Of a stretch of DNA of 64,000 nucleotides, positions 1 through 9,623 are shown one piece after another. This stretch comes from Amycolatopsis palatopharyngis. Its GTDB lineage: Bacteria; Actinomycetota; Actinomycetes; Mycobacteriales; Pseudonocardiaceae. Position 1 is the stretch's first letter. Each line of letters begins with the position of its first letter. The stretch is from positions 36,425-100,424 of the forward strand of contig NZ_PQHZ01000023.1 of assembly GCF_003385185.1 (NCBI RefSeq), in the 5' to 3' direction. Both the position numbers and the translations under genes were made by a program. The notes beneath the pieces are model-generated. The model was given only the letters and a program-made list of their open reading frames with translations. It was not told the origin of the DNA and made no database searches.

Positions 1-1
1 G

Positions 2-3000
2 GCCGGATCGTTGTCCAACACGATCGCGGGGCGGATCTGCAACCATTTCGACTTCGGCGGTGGAGGGTACACAGTGGACGGAGCGTGCGCGTCGTCGCTG
101 CTGGCCCTGATCACGGCGTGTCGCGCATTGCGGGACCGGAGCGTGGATTTCGCGCTGGCCGGTGGCGTCGACCTGAGCCTGGACCCCTTCGAACTGGTCG
201 GATTCGCCAAGACGGGCGCGCTGGCGGCCGGCAGGATGCGGGTGTATGACGAGCGCTCGGCGGGCTTCTGGCCTGGCGAGGGTTGCGGCATGGTCGCGCT
301 CATGCGCGCCGCCGACGCACGGTCGGCGGGGTTTTCGGTGCGCGCGGAGATCGCCGGCTGGGGTGTGTCCTCGGATGGCAGCGGCGGCATCACCCGGCCC
401 GAACGTACGGGACAGCTACTGGCGCTGCGGCGTGCCTACGCGTCCGGTGGACTGGACCCGGCGCGGGTGCTGCTGCACGAGGGCCACGGCACCGGCACCG
501 CTGTGGGTGACGAGACCGAACTGGCCGCGCTGGCGGAACTCCGCGGTGAAGCGACCCGTCCCGCGGTGCTCGGCTCGATCAAGGCGAACATCGGCCACAC
601 CAAGGCGGCTGCCGGCGCGGCCTCGCTCATCAAGACGGTGTGCAGTCTGGAATCGGGGTTGCTGCCGCCCACCACCGGCTGCGAGCGGCCGCACCCCGCG
701 CTACGGGCGGCGGCCGAGGTGCTCACCGCGGCGGACCGGCCGCGGGCATGGCCGGACGGGACGCGGCTGGCGGGCGTGAGTGCGATGGGGTTCGGCGGTA
801 TCAACACCCACGTCGTGCTGCGCGGCACCGCGGATGCGCGGCGCGACACGGTCGAGGTGCGCGGCCCGGCTCCCCGAGTCGACGTCGTGCCGTTGGAGGG
901 CCGGGACGTCGGCGAGCTGCACGCGATGCTCGGCAGGTTGGCAGAGCTCGCTCCACGGTTGTCGGAGGCACAACTGGGTGATGTGGCCTGCCGCTTCGGC
1001 CAGCAGGGAGCAGGACACGGCCCGAGAGTCGCTCTGGTGGCCGCGAGCCCGGAGGAACTGGCGGCCCGCGCCGAGGCCGCTTCGGCGTTGCTCGCAACCC
1101 TGCCCGATAGCGGGCTGGTCGCGCGAGACGGCGTCTACGCGGCCGGGCGGGTGCGGGGGAATGTGTGCCTGCTCTTTCCCGGGCAGGGAGCGCCGGTGCG
1201 GGCACAGGGAGAGGGCACCGAAGCCGTGCAACCGGCGATTCACCGCGAGTCGCTTGTGGCACTGCGCTGGCTCCAGCGGCTTGGTGCGAGGGCGTTCGCG
1301 GCGATCGGGCACAGCCTCGGCGAGTTCGCCGCGCTGGTATGGGCCGGCTGTCTGTCCGAACAGGATGCCGAACGGCTGGTCCGCGAGCGAGGCCGGCTGA
1401 TGGAAGGCGCCGGAACCACCGGCACGGGCATGCTCAGCGTTACCGCGGACGCGAGGCAGGCGCTGGCGCTGTGCGAGGGCAGCGCACTCGTCATCGCTGC
1501 GTTCAACGGTCCCCACTCGCACGTGCTCGCCGGCCCGCTGCCGGACCTGCGCGCCGCGGCGGAGCGCGCCCGGACGACGGGCCTGCACACCGCGCTCCTG
1601 CCGGTGTCCCATGCGTTTCACTCGCCTGCGGTCGCCGGGTGTGTCCCCGAATTCCGCACACTGCTGAGTGAGGCAGGGTTTCATCCGCCGGAACGACACG
1701 TGGTGTCCACCGTTTCCGGCCAGCCGATCAGCGCCTCGGACGATCTCGTGGAACTGCTGTGCCGCCAAATCACCGAGCCGGTCCGGTTCGCCTGTGCTTT
1801 CGACGAGATCGCGGAAGACATCGACCTCTTCTGCGAGGTCGGTCCCGGCCGCACCCTCGGGGCACTGGTCGCCCAGGCATCCGCCGTGCCGGTGGTCGGG
1901 GTGGACCAGCACGGCGACGCCCGGACACGGGCCGAGGCCGCCGCCGCACTATTCGCCGCGAAGGCCGTACCGGACCTGACGCCGCTGTTCGCCGAGCGTG
2001 CCGCTCGACCGATCGACATTTGGCGCGACCCAGTGTTCCTCGCCAACCCTTGTTCGACCGCCCCCGGCACGCCGCACCGGGAATCCCTGGCGCCCGTGCC
2101 CGAAGAGCCACACCCAGTGGTGGCGGCGGGCCCTGCCGAGGTCGTGTGTGAGCTCGTGGCGACCATGACGGAACTGGATCCCACGCTGATCACCCCGGAA
2201 CTGCGCCTGCTCGGCGATCTCCACCTGACGTCGCTGCGCGTGGTGCAACTCGTCGCCGCCGCGGCGGAGGCCGCCGGGCGTGGTCGTCCCGAGGCACCGC
2301 TGAGCGTCGCCGACGCCACGGTCGCCGATCTGATCGACGTCGTCGAACAACTTCCCACCGCAAAGGCCGCGAGCGCAGAATACGCACCACAAGGCGTCGC
2401 GCCCTGGCTGCGATGCTTCACAGAGACACTACGGCCGATCGACCCGTCAATACCGTCTGGACCGTCCACAACGGAACGCGGGTCCCACCGTGCGTACATT
2501 GTGCGGGGACACCCGTTGAGTGGCCGTGTCGCGGACGTATTCGGTTCGGGGCTGCGGTACCCGCTGCTCTATGTTCCCGACCCTGCCGCGACCGATGTCC
2601 CTGCTGTCGTACTGGCCGCGGTCAAGGCTGCGGTGGACGCCGGTGGGCTGGTCGCGGTGGCGCACGACGCGGCCCTGCGGGGCTTCCTGCGCACTCTGCG
2701 GCACGAGCACCCCGCACTCGGCATCACGCTGTTACGCGTTCCGAGCACGGAGGAGGACCTGCGGGCAGCTCACCCGTACGCCACCGTGATACCGGGAGTA
2801 TGGCGAGAGCGCGTGCTGACGGATGGTGAGGCTGGTGAGCCCGCCGAGAACCCGTTGGATCTCGATCAACAGGGTGACGGGTACTTCCTCGGCCAGGACG
2901 ACGTGCTGCTGGTGAGCGGTGGCAAGGGAATTGGTGTCGCCTGTGCGGTGGCGCTGGCCAGGGCATCTGGTGTCCGCCTCGCGATGCTCGGACGTTCTGA

Positions 3001-4966
3001 CCCCGCCGACGACGCCGCGCTCCGCGATAATCTGCACAGACTTCACGAGGATGGCATCAACGCTGCCTATCACCGCGCCGACGTGACCGATCCGAAAGCC
3101 GTGGCAGAGGCCGTGGGGTGGCTGCGGGAACAACTGGGTCCGATTACCGGCGTGCTGCACTCCAGCGGCATCAACGAGCCCGCCGGGGTCGACCAGCTCG
3201 ACGAGAATCGACTGCGCGCCCACCTCGCGCCGAAGATCACCGGACTGAGCAACCTGCTCGCCACTGTCGCCACCGAACGGTTGCGGACACTGGTCACCTT
3301 CGGCTCGGTGATCGGTACCTGGGGGTTACCCGGCGAGAGCCACTACGCGTTGGCCAACGGTGTGTTGCGAGCCGAGATGCAGCGTCTTCGCGACGCACTG
3401 CCGGACTGCCGGGTGCTCAACATTGACTGGTCGGTGTGGGCTGGGACGGGCATGGGGGAGCGTCTCGGTGTGCTCGACACCCTCGCCCAGCTCGACGTTA
3501 CCGCCATACCACTCGCCGAGGGCACGGACATGTTCCTGCGGCTGCTCGCGGCGAATGACCTTCCGGCTTCGGTCGCGGTGCACGGCAGACTCGGCGGGAT
3601 GGACGGTTCGGCCGAGGTGGAAGCGGCCGAAACCGAAGCGGGCGCGGGCCGGTTCTTGGAGCGGGTTCGGATACACCATCCCGGCGTGGAGCTGATCGCC
3701 GACGCCACACTGGGACTCTCGCGCGACGAGTACCTGAACGGCCATCGGATCGATGGCATCGTGGTACTGCCTGCGGTGCTGGGACTGGAGGCAATGGCAC
3801 AGGCAGTGAACCGCCTGGTGGGCCACCCGGTACGGGAGGTGGCCGACCTTGTGCTGGACCGGCCGATCGTGGTGCCGGACGAGGGCAGCAGAATCATCCG
3901 CATCTGTGCGCTCCGGCGTGGCGACATCGTCGACGTCGTCGTGCGTAGCGACGAAACCGGGTTCCGTGCCGAGCACCTCCGCGCCTCCTTCCTCGTGGCA
4001 GCGAATCCAGAGCCGGTGCCGCCGGAACCACAAGCGGCGGACACCGGATCGGTTGTGGACGGCGAAGACCTGTACGGACCGGTGTATTTCCATACCGGGC
4101 GCTTTCGGCGAGTGCGAGAACTCGTCGCCCACGGGGCCCGGCGCTGCCAGATACGAGTGCTGGCCAAGGAGGACGACCCGTGGTTCGACACCGCGCCGCT
4201 GCTGGGGAGTCCAGCGGTGAACGATGCCGCCGTACACGCGTTGCAGGCGTGCGTCCCGCATCGAAGACTGCTGCCGGTGCGGTGTGAGCGAATGAGTTTC
4301 GCGCCGGCGGCGGAGACGGAACTGCACCTGTGCGCGGCCGAACGCTCCGCGAGCGGCGGCGAGTACATCTGGGATGTCGTAGCGTACGGCGCGGGCGGCG
4401 CCGCCGTGATCACGTGGCACGGTCTGACCCTGGCCGACGCCGGGCCGCTGCCGCCGACCGACGCATGGCCGCTGCCGCTGCTCGCGGTCCATGTTGAACG
4501 GACGGTCACCACGATCGGCCTCGACAAGGCGTTGCGGGTCTCGATCCTGCCGGATAGCGCGGAGACCAATGCCACGCTGGCGGACGCTCGCTCAGTAGCC
4601 CGTGCCGCGGGCGTCGTGCTGACTGTCGCCGGGGGAGAGCGTTCAGCCTGTGCCGCTCGCACCGTAGCGAGTAGGAGCCACGACGAGTGGTGCCGACTCC
4701 TCGGTGAACGGGTGGACGCAGTCGAAGAGATGCAGGCACAGTGCCCCGAATCCTACGATTCTCGTGCTAGCCGGATTCGGACGGCCGTGGAGTGCCTGTC
4801 CAGTGCGGACAGTGGACCTCTGCTGCTGGAGGGGGTGTACGACGGAGGTTGGGTGGTTCTGCGCTGCGGCTCGGCGCGCATTGCAACTGTCGTCGTTCCA
4901 GTAGCCGACGGCGCGACGCCGCTGGCGATCGCGATCCTGTCGGGGCCGCGGGAGGACCGGCGCTGA
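2..4966 (+). CDS. Iterative type I enediyne polyketide synthase, 5' truncated by window edge
   Basis: This enzyme would build the polyene precursor of an enediyne warhead. The frame is open from base 2, so the KS N-terminus lies outside. Counting from the Met-like codon at 11, the KS Cys is about residue 26 (VDGACASS), followed by HGTGT (about 160) and NIGHTKAAAG. The AT has LFPGQG and GHSLGE (about 433). A single ACP has DLHLTSL with its Ser near 741. The KR has SGGKGIG (about 968) and HYALAN (about 1110). The DH has HRIDGIVVLP (about 1244). The order KS-AT-ACP-KR-DH and the ACP signature fit the enediyne PKSE family. The tail (about 1490-1651) resembles the family's integrated phosphopantetheinyl transferase but appears to lack its acidic motif. 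The TGA overlaps the next ATG (TGATG). Confidence 0.88.
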   Translation, partial: AGSLSNTIAGRICNHFDFGGGGYTVDGACASSLLALITACRALRDRSVDFALAGGVDLSLDPFELVGFAKTGALAAGRMRVYDERSAGFWPGEGCGMVALMRAADARSAGFSVRAEIAGWGVSSDGSGGITRPERTGQLLALRRAYASGGLDPARVLLHEGHGTGTAVGDETELAALAELRGEATRPAVLGSIKANIGHTKAAAGAASLIKTVCSLESGLLPPTTGCERPHPALRAAAEVLTAADRPRAWPDGTRLAGVSAMGFGGINTHVVLRGTADARRDTVEVRGPAPRVDVVPLEGRDVGELHAMLGRLAELAPRLSEAQLGDVACRFGQQGAGHGPRVALVAASPEELAARAEAASALLATLPDSGLVARDGVYAAGRVRGNVCLLFPGQGAPVRAQGEGTEAVQPAIHRESLVALRWLQRLGARAFAAIGHSLGEFAALVWAGCLSEQDAERLVRERGRLMEGAGTTGTGMLSVTADARQALALCEGSALVIAAFNGPHSHVLAGPLPDLRAAAERARTTGLHTALLPVSHAFHSPAVAGCVPEFRTLLSEAGFHPPERHVVSTVSGQPISASDDLVELLCRQITEPVRFACAFDEIAEDIDLFCEVGPGRTLGALVAQASAVPVVGVDQHGDARTRAEAAAALFAAKAVPDLTPLFAERAARPIDIWRDPVFLANPCSTAPGTPHRESLAPVPEEPHPVVAAGPAEVVCELVATMTELDPTLITPELRLLGDLHLTSLRVVQLVAAAAEAAGRGRPEAPLSVADATVADLIDVVEQLPTAKAASAEYAPQGVAPWLRCFTETLRPIDPSIPSGPSTTERGSHRAYIVRGHPLSGRVADVFGSGLRYPLLYVPDPAATDVPAVVLAAVKAAVDAGGLVAVAHDAALRGFLRTLRHEHPALGITLLRVPSTEEDLRAAHPYATVIPGVWRERVLTDGEAGEPAENPLDLDQQGDGYFLGQDDVLLVSGGKGIGVACAVALARASGVRLAMLGRSDPADDAALRDNLHRLHEDGINAAYHRADVTDPKAVAEAVGWLREQLGPITGVLHSSGINEPAGVDQLDENRLRAHLAPKITGLSNLLATVATERLRTLVTFGSVIGTWGLPGESHYALANGVLRAEMQRLRDALPDCRVLNIDWSVWAGTGMGERLGVLDTLAQLDVTAIPLAEGTDMFLRLLAANDLPASVAVHGRLGGMDGSAEVEAAETEAGAGRFLERVRIHHPGVELIADATLGLSRDEYLNGHRIDGIVVLPAVLGLEAMAQAVNRLVGHPVREVADLVLDRPIVVPDEGSRIIRICALRRGDIVDVVVRSDETGFRAEHLRASFLVAANPEPVPPEPQAADTGSVVDGEDLYGPVYFHTGRFRRVRELVAHGARRCQIRVLAKEDDPWFDTAPLLGSPAVNDAAVHALQACVPHRRLLPVRCERMSFAPAAETELHLCAAERSASGGEYIWDVVAYGAGGAAVITWHGLTLADAGPLPPTDAWPLPLLAVHVERTVTTIGLDKALRVSILPDSAETNATLADARSVARAAGVVLTVAGGERSACAARTVASRSHDEWCRLLGERVDAVEEMQAQCPESYDSRASRIRTAVECLSSADSGPLLLEGVYDGGWVVLRCGSARIATVVVPVADGATPLAIAILSGPREDRR

Positions 4967-5406
4967 TGTGGAGCACACCGAGCTATGACTACCGGCACCT
5001 GGTGACGCTGGAGGAGACGAATGTGGTCGGAAACGTCTACTTCTCGAACTACGTTCGCTGGCAAGGACACTGTCGCGAGCACTTCCTCATGGAACGAGCG
5101 CCGGGAGTGCTGCGGGCGTTGACCGACGACCTCGCACTCGTGACGGTCTCCTGCGGCTGCGACTATTTCAGCGAACTCTACGCGGCGGACACCGTCGAAC
5201 TCCGGATGACACTCGACGTCGTGGAGGACAACAGGGTGTCGATGGCGTTCGGCTACTACCGGGTCAACGCGGCACAGGCAGAACTCGTCGCACGCGGCAG
5301 CCAGACAGTCGCGTGTATGCGGCGGGGTTCGCACGGCGTCGAACCGGTACCCGTGCCGGTCGAACTGGCTCAAGCGTTGAAGCCGTACCGCCCGCTCGCG
5401 TGCTGA
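4966..5406 (+). CDS. Enediyne thioesterase, hotdog fold (SgcE10/CalE7-like)
   Basis: A 146-residue single hotdog-domain thioesterase. In enediyne pathways this protein releases the polyene from the PKS ACP. The N-terminal stretch with EETNVVGNVYFSNY and VRWQG is the characteristic acyl-thioester binding segment, and the length is usual for the family. The ATG at 4966 overlaps the PKS stop (TGATG), so the two are translationally coupled, as expected for the PKSE/E10 pair. The gene ends inside the start of the following transporter gene. Confidence 0.9.
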   Translation: MWSTPSYDYRHLVTLEETNVVGNVYFSNYVRWQGHCREHFLMERAPGVLRALTDDLALVTVSCGCDYFSELYAADTVELRMTLDVVEDNRVSMAFGYYRVNAAQAELVARGSQTVACMRRGSHGVEPVPVPVELAQALKPYRPLAC

Positions 5407-6875
5407 GTCAGCCGCGAGCCCAATCGCTTCCGCTGGCCGCGATCGTGGCCGGATGTGTCCTGGTGGCGGGAACTTCGGTGTGGCACGTCTACGGAATCTT
5501 CGTGCACGGGCCGATGAGCGGTGCCTCGATGAACGCAGGGGCAACCGGCTCGCACAGGGACCAGATGACACTGATCGCGATCGGCGTGCTGCTCGCGCTG
5601 GCCGGCCTTCTCGTTCGCCCCACGGTGCGGCGTGCGGCGCGTCCACCTTCCGGGGCGGTCCGGAAGGCAGCGCTGTGCGTGCTCACGTTCGCGATGATCG
5701 TCGACGTGTCCAAGACCGCGACACTCGGGTTCGTACTTCCCGGAATGCGCGCCGAGTACGGCATCAGCGCGCAGGAGGCCGCACTTCTGCCGGTGTGCGG
5801 GCTCGCCGGAACCGTACTCGGCTCGCTCGTGTGGGGCTCCCTGGTGGACCGGCTGGGGGTGCGGCGCGCCCTGCTGCTGGCCACCCTCGGATTTATCGCC
5901 ACCTCGGTCTGCGGGTCAATGCCGACCTATGCCGGAAACCTGGTGATGTGCGGGCTGATGGGGTTCGCCGTCGGCGGCCTCGTGCCGGTCGTGTTCTCCG
6001 CGATCACCGCACTGGTGCCCGCACACCGTGTTCCCGCTGTAGGTGCCCTCGTGGCCGGGATCGCCACGGCAGGCGGTTACCTGGTGGCGAGTCAGTCGGC
6101 GGTGCTGCTCGGTAGCGACCACGGGTGGCGCTCGCTGTGGCTGGTCGGTGCGTTCAGCGGAGCACTGCTGTTCCTCGTGCTGCCCTGTGTGCCAGCGTGG
6201 TGTGACGACGCCGCGCGTCGCCCAGTTCTGCCTCCGCGGCGCGCTGCTGCCGTGCCTGCGTACGTGGGCGAGTTGCGCGGGAGGTATGTCTTCTTCGGAT
6301 TCATGGCCGGGCTGGTCGCGCTCGGCGTTCTCACGTGGGTTCCCACTGTGTTGCGATCCGCCGGACTGGACGGTGGAGCGGGGGAACGGCTACTGGCTTC
6401 TCAGGCGTGGGTCGCGCTACCGGCGGCCGTCGTCCTGGCGCTGGTCTTGAGCCGTTACTCCGCAGAGCGTTGCGCTCTTGTCGTGGCCACCGGGGCCGGT
6501 GCGGCACTGATGGTGACCGGAGCTGTGCTCGCCGCCGGACAGCACGGTTGGCTGCTCACCGTCGCGCTCACGGCCACGGTGTTCTTCAGTAACGCGATGA
6601 CTGCCGCGATCGTGCCCATGGCGTCGGTCCATTTCGTCCGTCAGCGACGCGGGCGAGGGATCGGCAGGATCGCGGGTGCGAGCAAACTGGGCGGCCTCGT
6701 TGGTCCTGTCGCACTGGCTTCGGTGATCACCGCGCCGCTCGGCTTCTTTGTCGTGGCCATTGTGGTCGGTGCTGGCACCGTTGCCGCCGGCGTGGTCATG
6801 GTGGCACGGCGACCAGCGGTCACTGCGGTACCGTTGCGGGATGACGCGCGTAGCGGAAGCGGGCGGGCGGCGTGA
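5400..6875 (+). CDS. MFS transporter, likely exporter of the cluster product
   Basis: A 491-residue membrane protein with about 12-14 hydrophobic segments. It carries an MFS motif-A-like loop after the second conserved helix (GSLVWGSLVDRLGVRRALL). The GTG at 5400 is chosen because it overlaps the thioesterase stop by 7 bases and keeps the first membrane segment (LPLAAIVAGCVLVAGTSV). Position directly behind the PKS and thioesterase suggests export of, or self-protection against, the enediyne, which is an inference. A later ATG near 5517 would remove the first helix and is less likely. Confidence 0.75.
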   Translation: MLSQPRAQSLPLAAIVAGCVLVAGTSVWHVYGIFVHGPMSGASMNAGATGSHRDQMTLIAIGVLLALAGLLVRPTVRRAARPPSGAVRKAALCVLTFAMIVDVSKTATLGFVLPGMRAEYGISAQEAALLPVCGLAGTVLGSLVWGSLVDRLGVRRALLLATLGFIATSVCGSMPTYAGNLVMCGLMGFAVGGLVPVVFSAITALVPAHRVPAVGALVAGIATAGGYLVASQSAVLLGSDHGWRSLWLVGAFSGALLFLVLPCVPAWCDDAARRPVLPPRRAAAVPAYVGELRGRYVFFGFMAGLVALGVLTWVPTVLRSAGLDGGAGERLLASQAWVALPAAVVLALVLSRYSAERCALVVATGAGAALMVTGAVLAAGQHGWLLTVALTATVFFSNAMTAAIVPMASVHFVRQRRGRGIGRIAGASKLGGLVGPVALASVITAPLGFFVVAIVVGAGTVAAGVVMVARRPAVTAVPLRDDARSGSGRAA

Positions 6876-7509
6876 GCGCAACTACCGCCAGTACTGCGGC
6901 CTCGCGGCCGCACTGGATGCCGTCGGCGAGCGCTGGACGTTGCTCGTCGTCCGCGAACTCGCGCTGGGCCCTCGGCGATACAGCGAACTGCTCGCCGACC
7001 TGCCCGGAATCGGCACGAACCTGCTGGCCGATCGGCTACGGAAGCTGTGCGAACTCGGCGTGGTGCGTCGCGTGGACAGCGCTTCCGGCGGGCACCGTTA
7101 CGAACTGACCGACACCGGCGAGTCGCTGCGCGAGCCGGTCCGAGCGCTGGCGCGCTGGGGAATATCGCTGCTCGGCGAGATGCCGGAAGAGGCAACCGTG
7201 CGCGCCCACTGGGGTTTTCTCGCGGTGGAAGCGATGGCGAACGCCGCGCAAATGCCGGAAGTGCGGGAAACCTACGAGTTCAGAGTGGACGAAGAGGTGT
7301 TCCATCTGCGAGTGGTCAACGGCGCCGCGTCGGCGGTGCGAGGTCCTGCGGAGGACCCCGTGCTGACGGCCACGACCGACGCGGCGACGTTCGCGAGGAT
7401 CGGCGCCGGGGCGCTGACGCCGATCGAGGCGACCGCGACGGGATCGCTGACCCTGACCGGCGACCCCGGCGCGGTGCTGCGGTGTTCTGCGATACTCGGC
7501 CTTTCCTAA
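6841..7509 (+). CDS. HxlR-family regulator with C-terminal SCP2-like domain
   Basis: A 222-residue protein. Residues about 14-105 are a winged helix of the HxlR type (YCGLAAALDAVGERWTLLVVREL, then LGPRRYSELL and GIGTNLLADRLRKL). The C-terminal part (about 135-220) reads like an SCP2 / alkyl-sulfatase C-terminal lipid-binding module (VLTATTDAATFARIGAG, TGSLTLTGDPGAVLRC). The ATG at 6841 overlaps the transporter by 35 bases, placing it in the same transcript. It may sense a hydrophobic ligand, perhaps the pathway product, and control the exporter; this is inference. Confidence 0.75.
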   Translation: MTRVAEAGGRRERNYRQYCGLAAALDAVGERWTLLVVRELALGPRRYSELLADLPGIGTNLLADRLRKLCELGVVRRVDSASGGHRYELTDTGESLREPVRALARWGISLLGEMPEEATVRAHWGFLAVEAMANAAQMPEVRETYEFRVDEEVFHLRVVNGAASAVRGPAEDPVLTATTDAATFARIGAGALTPIEATATGSLTLTGDPGAVLRCSAILGLS

Positions 7510-7521
7510 CCAGGCGCCCGG

Positions 7522-8274
7522 CTACAGCCCGCCGACCTTGACCGGGAACTTGTCGATCGAGGCGACGACCTCGTCGGGGTTGTCCGGGATGACCAGGTTG
7601 ATCGGGTTCTGCAGCTGGTAGATCTCGCCCTTCGGAGGAAAGTTGTCGAGCTGACCGATGAGTTTGCCCGGCTCCTTGGTCGAGAGCACCAGTGGCTCCG
7701 GCGCCCGGCTCAGCGACACCCCGAGCGCTCGCCGCATCAGCTCCTCCGGCGGCCTCTCGATGGTCATGGTGAAGTCCAGGAACATGGTCTGCTCCCACTT
7801 CGGCGGTGACTGGGACAGCATCTTCACCAGGCTGTCCGGCGTGGTCTCGAAGTCGCCCTGCTCGATCGTGATCTCGCCGAGGCCCTGGTCCTGGCGAGAA
7901 CCGGGATCGTTGCCCTCGCCGTTGTCGTTGGCGGAAACCTTATGACCGATCACCTTGAGCCGCAGACTCCACGGGTCCAAGGGGTCGCTCGCCTCCACCC
8001 GGACGCGGATCTCACCCCTGAAGTCCACAGTGACCGTGGCGGCTCGCACCGTCAGTGGTGTGTTGACGGCGAGACAACTACACGGAATCTCCGCGCCGAG
8101 CGGTGGTGGTGACGGGATCTGCCGCGGCGACTGTGCGGCGAACGCCGGCGCACCACCGAATGCCGCCAGCCCTGCCGCCGCACCGGCAAAGGCCGCCGAG
8201 GTCTTGAAGAAGTCCCGGCGATTGGGCCCACGTGCGGAGTTTTCGCCAGTTTCGTCGTTGTCCGAGTTCGTCAT
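7522..8274 (-). CDS. Tat-exported protein of unknown function
   Basis: A 250-residue protein with a twin-arginine signal (NRRDFFKTSAAFAGAAAG, cleavage likely after PAFAA near residue 47). The mature part is polar and beta-rich with a Pro-rich start and one CSC pair near residue 70. I do not recognise the family. The stop lies 12 bases from the convergent HxlR gene, so it may share a bidirectional terminator. A Tat signal suggests export of a folded protein. Whether it belongs to the enediyne locus, for example as an extracellular binding protein, cannot be told. Confidence 0.7.
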   Translation of the reverse strand: MTNSDNDETGENSARGPNRRDFFKTSAAFAGAAAGLAAFGGAPAFAAQSPRQIPSPPPLGAEIPCSCLAVNTPLTVRAATVTVDFRGEIRVRVEASDPLDPWSLRLKVIGHKVSANDNGEGNDPGSRQDQGLGEITIEQGDFETTPDSLVKMLSQSPPKWEQTMFLDFTMTIERPPEELMRRALGVSLSRAPEPLVLSTKEPGKLIGQLDNFPPKGEIYQLQNPINLVIPDNPDEVVASIDKFPVKVGGL

Positions 8275-8581
8275 CTGTGGCCTTGCCTTTCTGGCTGGAC
8301 TACATCAGGACGCGAGGCCCGGAAACCGGAACTCAACGCGACGAACTTTAAATTAATATAGTTCGAAGGGTGGTGATGCTCGAACGACCGCATGTCCCCG
8401 ACCTGGGCGACAAGATTCACGCCACCGTGCGGAGAACTGGGAGGAAGCAGAACAACATTCATCTATCCCGGTGGCACAACCGGAGGTTGCTTCCGATCAA
8501 GGCATCGAGTTCGCGCTGACGGCGACACCTGTGCGATAAGCTCGCCGTACGCTACGAGTGTCGGCGACTTTGGGACACGGC
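8275..8581. other. Intergenic stretch with an AT-rich patch
   Basis: No gene is recognised here. Around 8340-8365 there is a short run of A and T (TTTAAATTAATATAG) that stands out from the GC-rich surroundings and lies upstream of the Tat-exported protein. It is a plausible promoter or nucleoid-protein site for that gene. The rest shows no clear ORF or hairpin. Confidence 0.4.
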
Positions 8582-9322
8582 CTACGAGGCGCCGTGCTGG
8601 CGGGCCAGTTCGGTGAGTCGCTCGGCGCCATCCGTCCAGGCGCTGCCGTGGCCCATGAGTACCGTCCGGGCTCCGGTCTCCGCGATCACACCCAACGACT
8701 CCAGGGCACGCTCCGGGTCCACGGTGGCCGCTCCCGAGATGATCTGCGGCGTTCGTGTGCCGCGATACGGATTGAGCGTCACCACAGCGTCGCCAGCGAT
8801 GACCGTATCGCGCTCCGGGAGGTGGAACGCACAGTGACCCAACGTGTGGCCGGGGGTGAACAACACCCGCGGTACGCCCGGCACTGGCAATTTAGCGTCA
8901 CGAATCCGGTGCACCTCTTTGATCGGCTTCGGCCACCATGCGCGATTCTTCATGAAACTGGCGACCATAGGCATCGCCTTGAACTGAGTCACCAGGTACC
9001 ACGTGAGCGGACGGGCGCGACCGTATTGACGCGGGTGCCGCGTCAGCGGCACATCGTTGTCGTGGATATAGATCGGCACGCCCACCTCGGACCGCAACTG
9101 CTCTGCGAACCCGAGATGGTCGAAGTGCCCGTGGGTCAACACCAACGCCTTGATATCGCGGAGCTGCTTCCCCAGATCACCCAGAGCCTGCTGCAGCGAA
9201 GCCCACGACGTCGGCAGGCCTGCGTCAATGATGGTGAGCCCCTCGTCATCCTCGACGATGAACCAGTTGACGTAGGAGTCCTCCACGCAGTGAACTCCAT
9301 CCGCGACGTTCTTCTTCAGCAT
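8582..9322 (-). CDS. MBL-fold metallohydrolase
   Basis: A 246-residue metallo-beta-lactamase-fold hydrolase. The metal-binding motif is THGHFDHLG (about residues 63-71), with further ligands expected at GHTLGHCAF and VLMGHGSAW. The length and pattern fit glyoxalase II or quorum-quenching-like MBL proteins. The substrate cannot be read from sequence. It stands alone, and its start has GGAGATCACG just upstream. Confidence 0.8.
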   Translation of the reverse strand: MLKKNVADGVHCVEDSYVNWFIVEDDEGLTIIDAGLPTSWASLQQALGDLGKQLRDIKALVLTHGHFDHLGFAEQLRSEVGVPIYIHDNDVPLTRHPRQYGRARPLTWYLVTQFKAMPMVASFMKNRAWWPKPIKEVHRIRDAKLPVPGVPRVLFTPGHTLGHCAFHLPERDTVIAGDAVVTLNPYRGTRTPQIISGAATVDPERALESLGVIAETGARTVLMGHGSAWTDGAERLTELARQHGAS

Positions 9323-9623
9323 CGTGATCTCCTTGCACTCGGCCTTGGCAGTCGGCTACCCGTGGCAAGGACTTTCATGTCGCCGTCTACCGAATACTTG
9401 GCAGAGCCGAGAAGGCACTTCGCGAACAGTGCGTAGCCAGACGTGATGGCGTCTCACAGGAGTTTGGCTGACGATCTGGAGCTCGAGAACCCCGGATCCA
9501 TCGAAGTCCTGAACGGCCGTGCACCGCAGCCGGGATCGGCGACGAGGCGCAGTTCGCGTTCAACTGCAGTGCCACTTCCGCTACCATCGCCCGGGCTACT
9601 TTGCGGTAGTGGAATGAGAAGTT

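Noticed and set aside
701..1912. Long minus-strand frame opposite the PKS
   Set aside because: It mirrors the PKS codons, has no motif and no ribosome binding site; the plus-strand KS and AT motifs explain the region.
3326..4662. Two minus-strand frames of about 390 and 440 codons opposite the KR/DH region
   Set aside because: Shadow frames typical of high-GC coding DNA, rich in Arg/Ser/Ala without domain structure.
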